64,000 nucleotides of DNA from Ariolimax columbianus (taxonomy: Eukaryota > Mollusca > Gastropoda > Stylommatophora > Arionidae). The DNA lies in the NCBI GenBank assembly GCA_036924085.1, contig JAVGWX010000004.1, positions 13,266,454 through 13,330,453 of the forward strand, read 5' to 3'. The position numbers and the translations under genes are program-made. The notes beneath the pieces are model-generated. The model saw only the letters and a list, made by a program, of their open reading frames with translations. It ran no database searches and was not told where the DNA came from. Shown here in pieces: positions 11,583 to 21,722 of the stretch (positions within the stretch are counted from its first letter, which is position 1; the number at the start of each line of letters is the position of its first letter).

Positions 11583-11740
11583 AGAGGTTAACTCTCCTTA
11601 CTCTGCTGAAAGTTTGTGGCCTAGGGAAGAGGTTAACTCTCCTTACTCTGGGGAAACATTGTGGCCTAGGGAAGAGGTTAACTCTCCTTACTCTGGGGAA
11701 ACATTGTGGCCTAGGGAAGAGGTTAACTCTCCCTACTTAG
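11583..11740. repeat. 45-bp tandem repeat, about 3.5 copies
   Basis: The unit is AGAGGTTAACTCTCCTTACT, CTGGGGAAACATTGTGGCCT, AGGGA. The 45-bp period is 15 codons, so one strand stays open. Confidence 0.93.
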
Positions 11741-11863
11741 AGCGCACACATACAGTAAACAACAACACACATTGGAACACAGTAGAGCATGCACGAGTAA
11801 AATCACATATTAGAGTGTGCCGATACAGTATACAATAGACACGTATTACAACAGAGCGCATTG
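11741..11863. other. Unique sequence between array and SINE-A
   Basis: A short AC-rich stretch with nothing recognisable, running up to the target-site duplication of the SINE. Confidence 0.5.
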
Positions 11864-11874
11864 AGTACTTTGTA

Positions 11875-12059
11875 CAAGGGAATGCTAACTCAAAAAATGT
11901 TTGCTGAAGTCGGATGTGTTGGACCGAAATGTGCAAATATCGCAGTCAAGCTGTAAACTACAACACAATGCATTCCGTTCTCTGGACTACATTCTGCTAC
12001 TTAAGCCCTTTCAGGGTTTGGTAGCGGGAGATTGAGAACAAACGCAGAAGAAGAAGAAG
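11875..12059 (+). mobile_element. SINE-A with target-site duplication
   Basis: A 185-bp insertion flanked by AGTACTTTGTA at 11864-11874 and again at 12058-12068, where the first AG overlaps the tail. Landmarks in order are GCTGAAGTCGGATGTGTTGG, CCGAAATGTGCAAATATCGC, AGTCAAGCTGTAAACTA, TGCATTCCGTTCTCTGGA, TTCAGGGTTTGGTAGCGGGA, GATTGAGAAC and the tail ACGCAGAAGAAGAAGAAG. No obvious tRNA A and B boxes are visible, so the 5' end may be truncated or of other origin. The tail equals that of the LINE at 49123-52079. Confidence 0.85.
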
Positions 12060-12164
12060 TACTTTGTATAATAAAACATGGAAACATATTAAAGTGTTCA
12101 AATATTACACATAATATGCACCTGAACCCGCAAAGTAAGCCAAAAGTGTTAAGAGTTCTTATTA

Positions 12165-12245
12165 AGAGATGTAGTGACGTAGTGGCAGAGTGGCTAGAGC
12201 GCCTGGCAAAGTATCCGAGTTCGCGTGCCTGCCACAACACGCTTT
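12165..12245 (+). mobile_element. tRNA-like SINE head (SINE-C)
   Basis: TGGCAGAGTGGCTAGAGCGC resembles a pol III A box with D-arm, and CGAGTTCGCGTGCC a B box about 30 nt later. The same order (AGTGTGGATAGAGCGCTTGC, then CGAATTCACAAATTCAATCC) is seen on the minus strand at 23515-23645. No full cloverleaf is apparent, so this is a SINE head or tRNA relic rather than a working tRNA gene. Confidence 0.5.
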
Positions 12246-13529
12246 AATCTATCCAGATGTACATTAATGTATCGTTGTCAGTTGTAGAGGCACGGCAGCA
12301 AGCAAAGAAACTGATCACTCCTGCCTTAAAAAAAGAGACGGTGAATTATCAAACACTTCATCTCCAACGACATTGTTGGATATCGGATCAACGTCTTCAC
12401 CCTTATAAGACGATGGAAGGTAATTGTTTGAGGAAAACTAGTACAACGACCTCTAACAAGCGGACACATCTCGACCTGCCTCCATTCCTTTCATCGAGGA
12501 ATGTAATAAATAGAAACTGGAGCGTCTAAGTCCGCAATCTGTCAATGCGGCCATCAGTGAAACAAGTCAGTGATGTAACCAGAGAGCCAGGAGATAATGT
12601 GGCTCTTAGTGTCAGGATGTATTAGCGACAGGGGCACAGCCAGTTTATCGTTGCGACGAGAAGCCTAGGGCTGTTCGTATGTCAGCACAAACTAGCTGGA
12701 TCCAGGTGCCATGGAAAGGACTAGGCATATTTGGTTAGTTCAGATGGAAACACTGTACGGGCAATTCATTTTTGGGTGGGCTGCAAATGTGGTTGGGAAA
12801 CTAGTTTTAGTGCTGCAAGAGTAGTATATGGTAGCCATTTGAGATTCGAATTACACATTAGAATAAGTGTTTTACATAAATAGGTCGCGGGAGATCACAG
12901 TGAATTGGTAACCGTTGTATATTTAAATTAACTTGACTTAATTTAACTTAACAATTTCATTATATTGGTTTTGAAGAGTCTATGGAGTTTGAATACAACC
13001 AGTTTATTCAACTTCACCGGTACTAAAATTAACTGTGAGTATCCCATCTATTTTTGAATGCACTTACTGATCCTCTTTCCACAAAGTCATGCGGCAATGC
13101 ATTCGAAGTATTCACCACTCTCTGGTGGAAACAATATTTCCTAATATCTAAGCTGGATCTTTCTTTAAACAACGTGGATCTGTACTTTCTTGTCCTTGCA
13201 GTCGATTGTTTTTTAACAACTTGTTAAAGTCTAATTTATACTTTCAATTTATTAATTTATAAAATTGTATTAAGTCACCTGAAATGTTTCTATTTTAGAC
13301 ACTGTAGACCAGGCTTTCTGAGTCTTTCCTAATAACTATAATTCTGGAATCCAACGATAAGTTATGTAGCACATTTTTAATCCTTCTCATCATGCTAAAT
13401 TCCATCTATGATAACAATTCCACACCTAATCACAATACTCCAATTTAGGTACACGCCTTCGACAAGTGGGTTTCGTAGAATTAATCGATCCAGCACCTAA
13501 TTGGTGCAAGGTCACGCAGGTCCTGAATA
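12246..13529. other. No gene seen
   Basis: About 1.3 kb without recognisable motif. A 90-codon frame at 12257-12529 has no family resemblance. Positions 12900-13450 are AT-rich. Confidence 0.5.
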
Positions 13530-13760
13530 TGCAAGAAGGGAACTAAATGGTCTGGTCACATGCCAAATGTGTCTCGGAACCTCCATGTAGCTTGGACATG
13601 TAATATGCAACAGCAGGTCTTCAGATCAGGAGGAAGACCAACACGAAGGACTCATAGAGTTAGTGAAACAATGTAGAGGAATGAGCTGAAACTATGGACG
13701 TTCACATAGAAGGCACAAGAAATACGACTAGACCTCTTCATGACGTCGTTCAACATTAAC
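13530..13760 (+). pseudogene. LINE C-terminal remnant
   Basis: Reading frames give KWSGHMPN, FRSGGRPTRRTHRVSE and, after a stop, RNELKLWTFT, then AQEIRLD. This order matches the C-terminal 'W-x-G-H ... GRP ... W ... D' tail common to RTE/CR1-like LINE ORFs. It is heavily mutated and short, so the clade is not assignable. Confidence 0.5.
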
Positions 13761-13779
13761 AGACAGATGAGGCAATATT

Positions 13780-14625
13780 TGATGATAACAGAAAGGTGAG
13801 AAGAGACAAGATACGATGAGGTCACATAATCGACATAGATAGATGAGATGACACAAAGTCGGCATAGACAGATGAGATAAGATGAGATAACACAGACACA
13901 CACATAAAGTTATGATGGGATGAGATGACACAGACGCAACGTACATTGATGAGATGAGATAAAGATACAGACACGATTAATATAGTTAAGATGGGCTGAG
14001 ATGACACAGACAAGACACACGAGATGGGATGAAATGGGATGAGATGGACAGACTCAACTTACATAGATGAGATGAGATAAAGATACAGCCACGATTGATA
14101 TAGTTAAGATGGGATGAGATGAGATGACACAGACAAGACACATGAGATGGGATGAAATGGGATGAGATGGACAGACTCAACTTACATAGATGAGATGAGA
14201 TAAAGATACAGCCACGATTGATATAGTTAAGATGGGATGGGATGAGATGACACAGACAAGACACACGAGATGGGATGAGATGACACAGACAAGACACACG
14301 AGATGGGATGAGATGACACAGACAAGACACATGTGATGAGATGAGATGACACAGACAAGACACATGAGATGGGATGAGATGACACAGACAGGATAGATGA
14401 GATGGGATGAAATGAGACAAACTCAACATAGATAGATGAGATCAGATGAAGACACAGACAAGACACAGATAGAAGAGATGAGAAGACACAGACAAGACAC
14501 AGATAGAAGAGATGAGAAGACACAGACAAGACACAGATAGAACAGATGAGATGAGATGATTACGATAAAATGAATAAGAGACTAGACATTTATAATTGCG
14601 GCGAGATGAAATAAAGACACACACG
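13780..14625. repeat. Degenerate GATGAGATGACACAGACA array with longer duplications
   Basis: Units around 31 bp read GATGGGATGAGATGACACAG then ACAAGACACAC. Within them, a block of about 120 bp beginning at AGACTCAACTTACATAGATG occurs twice (about 14050-14170 and 14170-14290). Long minus-strand frames (147, 100 codons) are products of the repetition. Confidence 0.85.
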
Positions 14626-15090
14626 TTACATAGATAGTCCTCCTATGTTCAGCGTGTTATTGGGTTGTCGGAAGGTGGAAAAGGGGGGGGCGGGGGTAAG
14701 GGGGGGGGGGGTGGAGGTGTATATACGAAATATATTAACATAATCGCAAGGAATAACGTCAACATAGAATCGCTATACATTATTAGAAGCAGTAAAATGC
14801 GCAAACAAATAATTGTCTTCGACTTAAAGTTCAGTACAGACGTCCGCAAAATATTGTCTGCGGGCCGGATCTGGCCAATCGGTAACACACATCAAATCCT
14901 TACGTCCGCGCTGGTCTTACATATAATTATGGTGATGCGAACCATCTCAATGGTCATACATTGTATAGATATGTCTATATAAACACGAGTCGCATAGAGT
15001 GCAGGCTAAACAAGCATAAATACACACACATACACACACATACACATACACGTTTAGCGATCTTCAAGTTGTAGTTGATGTTAAATGCTC
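14626..15090. other. Poly-G tracts, otherwise no gene
   Basis: Runs of G at about 14683-14713 give a glycine-rich spurious frame. The rest is AT-rich with CACATA repeats near 15020-15050. Confidence 0.6.
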
Positions 15091-15375
15091 ATAATGAGTA
15101 AGTTAACTTTTGTGTATGCCCTGAAAAGGGTGTTAGGAGGCGGGATGTAGTAGCTTTCATTACAGCCTGATCGCGCTGATGACGGTGGACCGTGGTCCTC
15201 CAGCTGGTTGTGCTATGTTTGCCTTCATCTGCTTGACGCTCACTGCTCCAGGGATCACGTCAATCCATATCTCGTCAACCAGACTCCTTGAAAACAGCCT
15301 GTTTCCAGGGAACTCTACATGGAAGAAAGATAGTAGTCTTGGTCAGCATATTGTGCCTGACCCTGACGGGACGTT
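15091..15375 (+). mobile_element. E345 dispersed element, copy 1
   Basis: One of seven related copies in the window. Landmarks in order: ATGAGTAAGTTAACTTTTGT, GCCCTGAAAAGGGTGTTAGG, GCTGATGACGGTGGACCG, GGTCCTCCAGCTGGTTGTGC, GGGATCACGTCAATCCAT, AAAACAGCCTGTTTCCAGGG and GTGCCTGACC. No pol III boxes, transposase or RT can be seen, so the class is unknown. Translated frames resemble each other only because the DNA is homologous. Confidence 0.75.
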
Positions 15376-15862
15376 CTGGTCACGTTGAGGAGCCTGGCCG
15401 GACTAGTGACTCATCTAAAAGTCTTATCTATATATTAACGGAGCCCGCCGTCCATTGATTGACGTGACTTCCGGTTTATGCTTTTGGAAACGGTTAACGA
15501 CCAATGGTAAATCACATAGGGAAGAAAGACATAAAGATGTTATTAGTTGGTTGGGACATTTAGACGCACTGGTGGCAGAGAGGATGAACTCAAGACCTGT
15601 ACATGCAGTTGACATTTAAACTGACCTAGTGGCGTGTCAGGAAGGTCATGCTTGGAATGTGTCGGAAACTATCCTGCGGAAGCTGGAATGAGAATAAGAA
15701 ACAACAATTAAGAAGTTGTAAAAATGCATGCACTGGACACATATATTGGGTGTAAATGTAGTAAAGATGATGTGTGTAAAGATCAGAAGATGATTATACA
15801 TTTGTCAAATGGAGGATCAGACGAGGGTTGTACATTGTATAACGAGATGATCAGATGAGTGT
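15376..15862. other. No gene seen
   Basis: Sequence without a recognised feature. From about 15770 it grades into AT-rich sequence resembling diverged units of the following array. Confidence 0.5.
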
Positions 15863-16430
15863 ACATTTGTTAAATAGAGGTTCAGATAATAACTATAAAT
15901 TTGTTAAATAGAGGTTCAGATAATAACTATATTTTTGTTTAATAGAGGTTCAGGCAATAACTATAAATTTGTTAAATAGAGGTTCAGATAATAACTATAA
16001 TTTTGTTTAATAGAGGTTCAGGCAATAACTATAAATTTGTTAAATAGAGGTTCAGATAATAACTATATTTTTGTTTAATAGAGGTTCAGGCAATAACTAT
16101 AAATTTGTTAAATAGAGGTTCAGATAATAACTATATTTTTGTTTAATAGAGGTTCAGGCAATAACTATAAATTTGTTAAATAGAGGTTCAGATAATAACT
16201 ATATTTTTGTTTAATAGAGGTTCAGGCAATAACTATAAATTTGTTAAATAGAGGTTCAGATAATAACTATATTTTTGTTTAATAGAGGTTCAGGCAATAA
16301 CTATAAATTTGTTAAATAGAGGTTCAGATAATAACTATAAATTTGTTTAATAGAATTTCAGACAATAACTATAAATTTATTTAATAGAGGTTCAGACAAT
16401 AACTATAAATGTGTTTCAAAGAGGACCAGA
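15863..16430. repeat. 34-bp array with 68-bp dimer structure
   Basis: Two 34-bp variants alternate regularly. One reads TAACTATAAATTTGTTAAAT then AGAGGTTCAGATAA; the other TAACTATATTTTTGTTTAAT then AGAGGTTCAGGCAA. The alternation holds for about six dimers in the centre and decays at both ends, a classic higher-order pattern. Confidence 0.95.
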
Positions 16431-16451
16431 GGTTGGGTGTAATTTCGGTTC

Positions 16452-16623
16452 AGAAGAGGTCATGTAATAAGTGAACATTTCGTACAGAAGAGATCATATA
16501 ATAAGTGAACATTTCGTAAAGAAGTGATCAAATAACAAGTGAACATTTGGTACAGAAGTGATAATATAATAAGTGAACATTTGGTGCAGAAGTGATCATA
16601 TAATAAGTGAACATTTGGTACAG
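16452..16623. repeat. Second 34-bp array, 5 copies
   Basis: The unit is AGAAGTGATCATATAATAAG then TGAACATTTGGTAC. It has the same length as the preceding array but a different sequence. It directly abuts the LINE-A fragment. Confidence 0.92.
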
Positions 16624-16639
16624 GACATGAAATATTTGA

Positions 16640-17570
16640 ACAGTAGTATGAATAATACAAAAGTTCCTGAAGCGTGGCTCCCACACTTCCTCTTTCCACT
16701 TCCTAAGCCTGGCAAGTACTCTCACTGCTATGTAGCTATAGAACCACAATTTCACAGAACGTAGATGGCAAACTGCCAGAGAAAATACAGGTCGAAAAAG
16801 ACATGTTTCACATAGAGAATGAGCCCGGTCGTACTGATGGCCTGTGTAGTTGCAGAGTAATAAAGGAAACATGGGGTAGCTCTGGGACATTTGCTTATGA
16901 CAGCTGCCAATATTTCCAGCTTAAGACAGACACAGTCGATGTTGCTCTCGACCTGGAGAATGCATAGTCATGTGGATTATGGGACGTTTGTGTGCTGTTT
17001 CAGGAAATGAGAAATCAAACTATGGCTTGTAAGGTGGATAGCAGTTTGCTCTGATGAAAAAAATAACTGCACTTCCTTTGGGATCACGAACATGTGCAAA
17101 TGTTCAGGACTGTCCCAGGATCCCCTGCTCTCAACATGCGCAAATGTTCAGGACTGTCCCAGGATCCCCTGCTCTCAACATGCGCAAATGTTCAGGACTG
17201 TCCCAGGATCCCCTGCTCTCAACATGCGCAAATGTTCAGGACTGTCTCAGGATCCCCTGCTCTCAACATGCGCAAATGTTCAGGACTGTCCCAGGATCCC
17301 CTGCTCTCAACATGCGCAAATGTTCAGGACTGTCCCAGGATCCCCTGCTCTCAACATGCGCAAATGTTCAGGACTGTCCCAGGATCCCCTGCTCTCAACA
17401 TGCGCAGTTCAATGTGTACACAATGCAAGTGGTCAACTTTCATTCTGAAAGCCTAGAACGAACAATGCCATTTGGATTTGGCACTTGGCACCCTGGCACT
17501 TGGCATCCTCACAAACAGAACTCGCTCTGATAGGAATGAGATGACCAAAGACGCACAATAGACTATACAA
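16640..17570 (+). mobile_element. LINE-A fragment carrying an internal minisatellite
   Basis: The start reads STMxxxKVPEAWLPHFLFPLPKPGK-like sequence, matching LINE-A PEDWLHSYLCPLPKPGK. It continues LKTDTVDVALDLENA (motif A) before a stop. It then runs into seven 44-bp repeats made from the motif-B coding DNA, resumes as FNVYTMQVVNF (LINE-A FNIYTVKVANI) at about 17406, and ends around 17570 with DNA matching the LINE-A segment just after FADD. Many stops and shifts make it non-coding. Confidence 0.85.
17091..17404 (+). repeat. 44-bp minisatellite grown from an RT motif
   Basis: Seven nearly identical units, CAAATGTTCAGGACTGTCCC, AGGATCCCCTGCTCTCAACA, TGCG. The unit aligns with LINE-A positions of about 9040-9080, which encode ICPGLPQGSPLSP. 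The LINE sequence is continuous on both sides. Since 44 is not a multiple of three, each unit shifts frame, and the array stays open in all three forward frames for over 100 codons. Confidence 0.93.
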
Positions 17571-17590
17571 GCAGCGCTGTATAGTCATGT

Positions 17591-18110
17591 GCCCAGATTT
17601 ATCTCATCGTGGAAGTCAAGCGCCTAAATCTATCTCATCGTGAGAGTTAACTATCTAGATCTATCTCACCATGGGGAGTTAAGCGCCTAGATCTATCTCA
17701 TCATGGGAGTCAAGCGCCTAGATCTATCTCATCATGGGAATCAAGCACATAGATCTATCTCATCATGGGAGACAAGCGCATAGATCTATCTCATCATGGG
17801 AGTCAAGCGCCTAGATCTATCTCATCATGGGAGTCAAGCGCCTAGATATATCTCATCATGGGAGTCAAGGGCCTAGATCTATCTCATCATGTGAGTCAAG
17901 AGCCTAGATCTAAATCATCTTGGGAGTCAAGGGCCTAGATCTATATCATCATGGGAGTCAAGGGCTTAGATCTATATCATCATGGGGAGTCAAGGGCCTA
18001 GATCTATCTCATCTTGGGGAGTCAAGGGCCTAGATCTATATCATCATGGGAGTCAAGGGCCTAGATCTATATCACAATGGGGAGTCAAGGGCCTAGACCT
18101 ATCACATCAA
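17591..18110. repeat. 31-bp minisatellite, about 16-17 copies
   Basis: The unit is GCCTAGATCTATCTCATCAT then GGGAGTCAAGC. GGG/GCG and ATCTC/ATATC variants are grouped along the array. It starts just past the end of the LINE-A fragment. Confidence 0.93.
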
Positions 18111-18300
18111 GATCGGTCTGATGTCATGTTCCTTTAACAAACGCATGATAAATGTATAATCCCCCCCCCCCTTTTTTCCCCAAGCATCATCCTGATCTTT
18201 CTCACCTTAAAATGAGTATCGATTAAATCATACGGAGCTGCAAGCAATGTCTCCCTGCATTGAAGACCATGGCAGCTACTCATAGTTTTTATTCCAATTT
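18111..18300. other. No gene seen; C and T runs
   Basis: Contains a C10/T6 run at about 18160-18180. No other signal. Confidence 0.5.
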
Positions 18301-18304
18301 ATTT

Positions 18305-18405
18305 TCTTGATCTTCTTCTTGGACTATGACGTGCATGACTTACATCGTACAGTATTTTATAATTCCACTTTGAAGCATGCACTTTTCGGCCCGGCACTTT
18401 CGGAA
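18305..18405 (-). mobile_element. Possible diverged SINE-A copy
   Basis: On the minus strand: AGTGCCGGGCCGAAAAGTGC, then AT-rich sequence and AGTCCAAGAAGAAGATC as a possible GAA tail at about 18308. The head matches the SINE-A GGGCCGAAA core; the middle is poorly conserved. Confidence 0.4.
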
Positions 18406-19158
18406 AACTTATTTGGGTGATTGCCATTTTCTAACTTTGACTGTGCCAGTCTACCTACAAACAGGCAGGTAATTTGTAGTCAGAGTCTTCCATATCCTAG
18501 ATGAGCTGTCATCCAAGCTAGCGAGTATTGTCTACGCTGGTTGGCTTCGATGTCATTCGACAGCTTCTGGTGCGATAGTATATCATTATCCATGCAGGTG
18601 GTCTTGAAAAGTTCTCCTTCTCCTAGATGTTTAGCCGTACAAAGCTCATGCGTCTTATCTAGATGAAGTATCTATATGGGCTTAGGCAACTTTCCTGCTA
18701 GTATCAATATGTGCGGCATCTGAAAGTCAGGAGCAGGACTATGCTGGCATAGATTATATGAGAAGCCAGACGTGTTTTCACTTCATTGGATTTTGAGAGC
18801 TTGTCATTCACTCCACTCCCGGCAATGACAGCATTGCCTGTCCGTGATAATTTGTAGGAGCGGATGCATTTTGTCCGTTACTATTAGTTGGCTCTGCTAG
18901 TTACAGATTATGGGCGGGGCGTCTTCACACTGTTGAGGTCCAGAATTGGGGAGTTCGACTGTACCTTGTTACAGCAGAGGTATACCCCTATTGTGAAGAT
19001 GAGATGAATTCTTGGACATATATATATACATCATATATATGCAATGACCCATAACAAATTCTTGGACATATGTATATACATCATATATATGCAATGCCCC
19101 ATACCAACGCATATGTGCAAAAACAGCATACAAAAAGCACACATTTCACATGAACACT
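18406..19158. other. No gene; one 49-bp duplication at 19009-19105
   Basis: AATTCTTGGACATATATATA, CATCATATATATGCAATG, CCCATA occurs twice in tandem near 19009-19105. Otherwise nothing is recognised. Confidence 0.6.
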
Positions 19159-19159
19159 G

Positions 19160-19290
19160 CAAAAATCAATAGATCAATAATCAAGAGAGGGACGCCATGG
19201 GTGGCAAATGCAGAGACGACGAATTGTTAGGTGGCTACGGTAGATACGTCGAATTGTTAGGTGGCTACGGTAGATGCAATACCTCATAGG
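19160..19290 (+). mobile_element. LINE-A fragment
   Basis: ATCAATAATCAAGAGAGGGA then CGCCATGGGTGGCA and GCAGAG matches LINE-A at about 9775-9830 (ATTAATAATCAAGAGCGGGT), the segment just before RNase H. It may belong to the same insertion as 16640-17570, split by array growth. A 35-bp direct duplication (CGAATTGTTAGGTGGCTACG) follows within it. Confidence 0.6.
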
Positions 19291-20012
19291 GAGGAATGAA
19301 TGCACGTGAATATTCGAGGTAAAATGACAGATAACCAGTGCGTCACCATCACACTAAATTCGGGTCCTGAGGTGTAAGCCACTGATAATTGATAAATACG
19401 TGGGGTCGTGAGGGTGTTATATATCGATGGTTGTGTGTTGGGGTTACTCTGTGATACAGATGGAAGCGTCGGGGTTGACAGCGATTCAAACAATGAGTGT
19501 AAATGTACTTCAATGAAATTAAAACAATGCGTGTAAATGGGGCACAGTGGGAATCACACAAATGTTCTGAAGATGAAAGAAGCAGCGAGTCACAGAATCT
19601 AGAGATATATTGTCAGTAGAACAAATGTTGAAGAAGAGTAGAAACGATTGACAACAATTCTAGAGACTCTAAAAGATTATTACAGGTTATAAGGTAATCA
19701 AGGGAAAAAGTAAATTAGACTAGAACTAGTTTTTTTTTTCAAAGTACAAGAACTAGACGGGGTAAGCAACATATTCATTAAAGAACGGTACATATTAGTT
19801 ATAAGGAAATATGTATTTAGTTCAATATTGGTGAATGCTTGAAATGCATTACCACGGGAAATTGTGACGACAGGGTTAGTTAATGCATTCAAAAATAGAT
19901 TGGATGTCGATTGTTATTTTTAGATCAAGTGGAGTAGATTAAACTGGTGTATGCAGAGTCTGCTAAGCCAGTATAAAGAAATTAAGATAAGAGTGTAAAT
20001 GTACAGCGGGGA
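19291..20012. other. No gene seen
   Basis: AT-rich, with no recognised element. Short minus-strand frames at 19284-19561 lack motifs. Confidence 0.5.
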
Positions 20013-20096
20013 TCATACAGACAGACAGACAGACACAGACACAGAGACAGAGACAGACACAGACACTGACACCGACACTGACACGGACACGGGCAT
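20013..20096. repeat. (ACAGAC)n/(ACACTG)n microsatellite
   Basis: A hexanucleotide-like run of GACAGA, GACACA and GACACTGACACC; it gives an open Thr-Asp frame. Confidence 0.9.
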
Positions 20097-20540
20097 TATT
20101 TGGATCATTATGGATGCCGCCAGACCACGGATTTGCCTGGAATTTACACTAGTCGACGACTTACACTTGTGTTCACGGAAACGTGGTGTTGTTTTCCGTC
20201 GGGACTTATTATTTCGTTCTTTTTTTGTGATTTCTTCCATCCGTTTATCCTGGTCTGGACGCCGGCTGAATGGAACTACGCTTATACCTGTGTCGTATTT
20301 CACGAGTTAGTTCTGCCGGTTCACCTTCACGAATTTGGCGTGTGGAAATTTTAGATGCTACTATGATGAGCTGAATACAGCTGGGGAGAGATGCCAGACT
20401 CACTCACACGCTGAGTGTTGTCCATACGACCTCTTGTGGTTATCGAAAAGGCACGACAAACTGCGTTAGATGCCATCCCACCTTTCTACCCTGCGGGTTA
20501 CATGTTTACGGAAAGGCTTCGGTGGTAACCCTGAGGCAAA
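20097..20540. other. No gene seen
   Basis: Moderate GC. Frames of 84 and 103 codons overlap the preceding microsatellite and lack motifs. Confidence 0.5.
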
Positions 20541-20544
20541 ATCT

Positions 20545-20735
20545 GCATCCCATGCTATCTCCAGTCGTCTCGATGAATGTCTTGCCACTGGCAAAAGGTA
20601 GCTTATGCTCTGTGAGTGAGGTTGACAAAAGGCGCAGTTTCTTCCTCACTTTAATCCAAATCACCGCGCAAGTCACCAATTTCAGCGGACACAGCAAGAG
20701 ATGTCCACACAGCTGAACAAAGAGAGTGGTCTTCA
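20545..20735 (+). repeat. Dispersed repeat D2, copy 1
   Basis: Landmarks GTCTTGCCACTGG, AAGGTAGCTTATG, GAGTGAGGTTGAC, GCGCAGTTT, TAATCCAAATC and GCGCAAGTCA recur in order at about 59975-60125 (for example AAGGTAGCTTATGACGAAAG and TAATCCAAATACAGCGCAAG). The class is unknown. Confidence 0.6.
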
Positions 20736-20796
20736 TCACTTGTGATGGACAACTATTATGTAGAGTCTTCTAAACCAGAACTTTAAACATAGACGC

Positions 20797-20960
20797 ACTG
20801 CTGAAGTCGGATGTGTCGAACCGTAAGGTTCATATTTCACAATCTGTGAATTACGACACATTCCGTTTTCTAGACAACATTCTGCTGGTTGCAAAGCCCA
20901 TTTCATAATTTGGTAGCGGGATATTGTTGCAACAGATCTTAGTTGTAGAGACAATGCATA
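20797..20960 (+). mobile_element. SINE-A copy, tail lost
   Basis: GCTGAAGTCGGATGTGTCGA, AACCGTAAGGTTCATATTTC, ATCTGTGAATTACGACACAT, TCCGTTTTCTAGACAACATT and AATTTGGTAGCGGGATATTG follow the SINE-A order. The GAA tail is not present. Confidence 0.75.
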
Positions 20961-21399
20961 GTAGGAGCTTAGACATGTTTTAACATTTAAGAAAGTTAGG
21001 AGAATAATATGACGCTTAGACAATCATTGTTCTTTCTCTTTCTTGGGATTTAAATAGGGACGAGTCAGTGCAGCTGAACTCAGTCCCGCCAGAATTTAGG
21101 TAACCAAAACGAACCACGTACATTTTTGTCTCAAAGTGCGCAGGTGGGAGTTTAGGTAAACATACGTATCTGGATTTAACACCAACCATGTGTCCACACG
21201 TGAGACAACAGCGATGGTAGCCAGGTAGACTTGTTGCCGCTGACAAACCGGCGTCGTCTTGAAATTGCGGAATTAGGTTGGGGGATAATGGCAAGCACAC
21301 TGATAAATACGCGCGCCGTTATGAGAATCACGCAATCTGGGGATGCAGATCGAACATAAATCCCGGTGAAGAGACGTGAGGCGCATTTTATAAACCACT
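20961..21399. other. No gene seen
   Basis: Minus-strand frames of 94 and 111 codons have no recognisable motif and overlap each other; they look like chance. Confidence 0.5.
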
Positions 21400-21722
21400 T
21401 TGGAGAGAGGCTCTTAGTGGGGGGCAGGCGACGGAGATATGTAGTTGAGGCAGATTTGAGTTGAAAACCACAGAGAATGAACATTTCAATTCGGAGACAG
21501 AGAGAGAACATCAGATTACTTTGAATAGAGACGGTGGGTGGAGAGCAGACGACGGAGATGTGCAGTTGAGGCAGATTTTAGTTGAGAACCACAAAGAGTG
21601 AACATTTCACTTCAGAGACAGAGAGAGAACTTCACTTCCGAGACAGAGAGAAACCATTAGATTACTTTGGAAAGATACGCTTAGAGGAGATCATGCGACA
21701 GAGATTTGCAGTTGAGATAGAC
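21400..21722. repeat. About 125-bp tandem repeat, 2.5 copies
   Basis: Blocks share GACGGAGATGTGCAGTTGAG, GCAGATTTTAGTTGAGAACC and TTTCACTTCAGAGACAGAGA. The second block contains an extra partial duplication of the TTCACTTC..GAGACAGAGAG end. Confidence 0.8.

Noticed and set aside
12165..12245. Functional tRNA gene
   Set aside because: A and B boxes are recognisable but acceptor and anticodon stems do not pair, and a related sequence at 23515-23645 is a SINE.
13986..14529. 147- and 100-codon minus-strand frames that look like Cys/His-rich proteins
   Set aside because: The Cys and His come from the GATGAGATGACACAGAC repeat; there is no finger spacing.
17591..18110. 31-bp array considered as a CRISPR array
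   Set aside because: No spacers between units.
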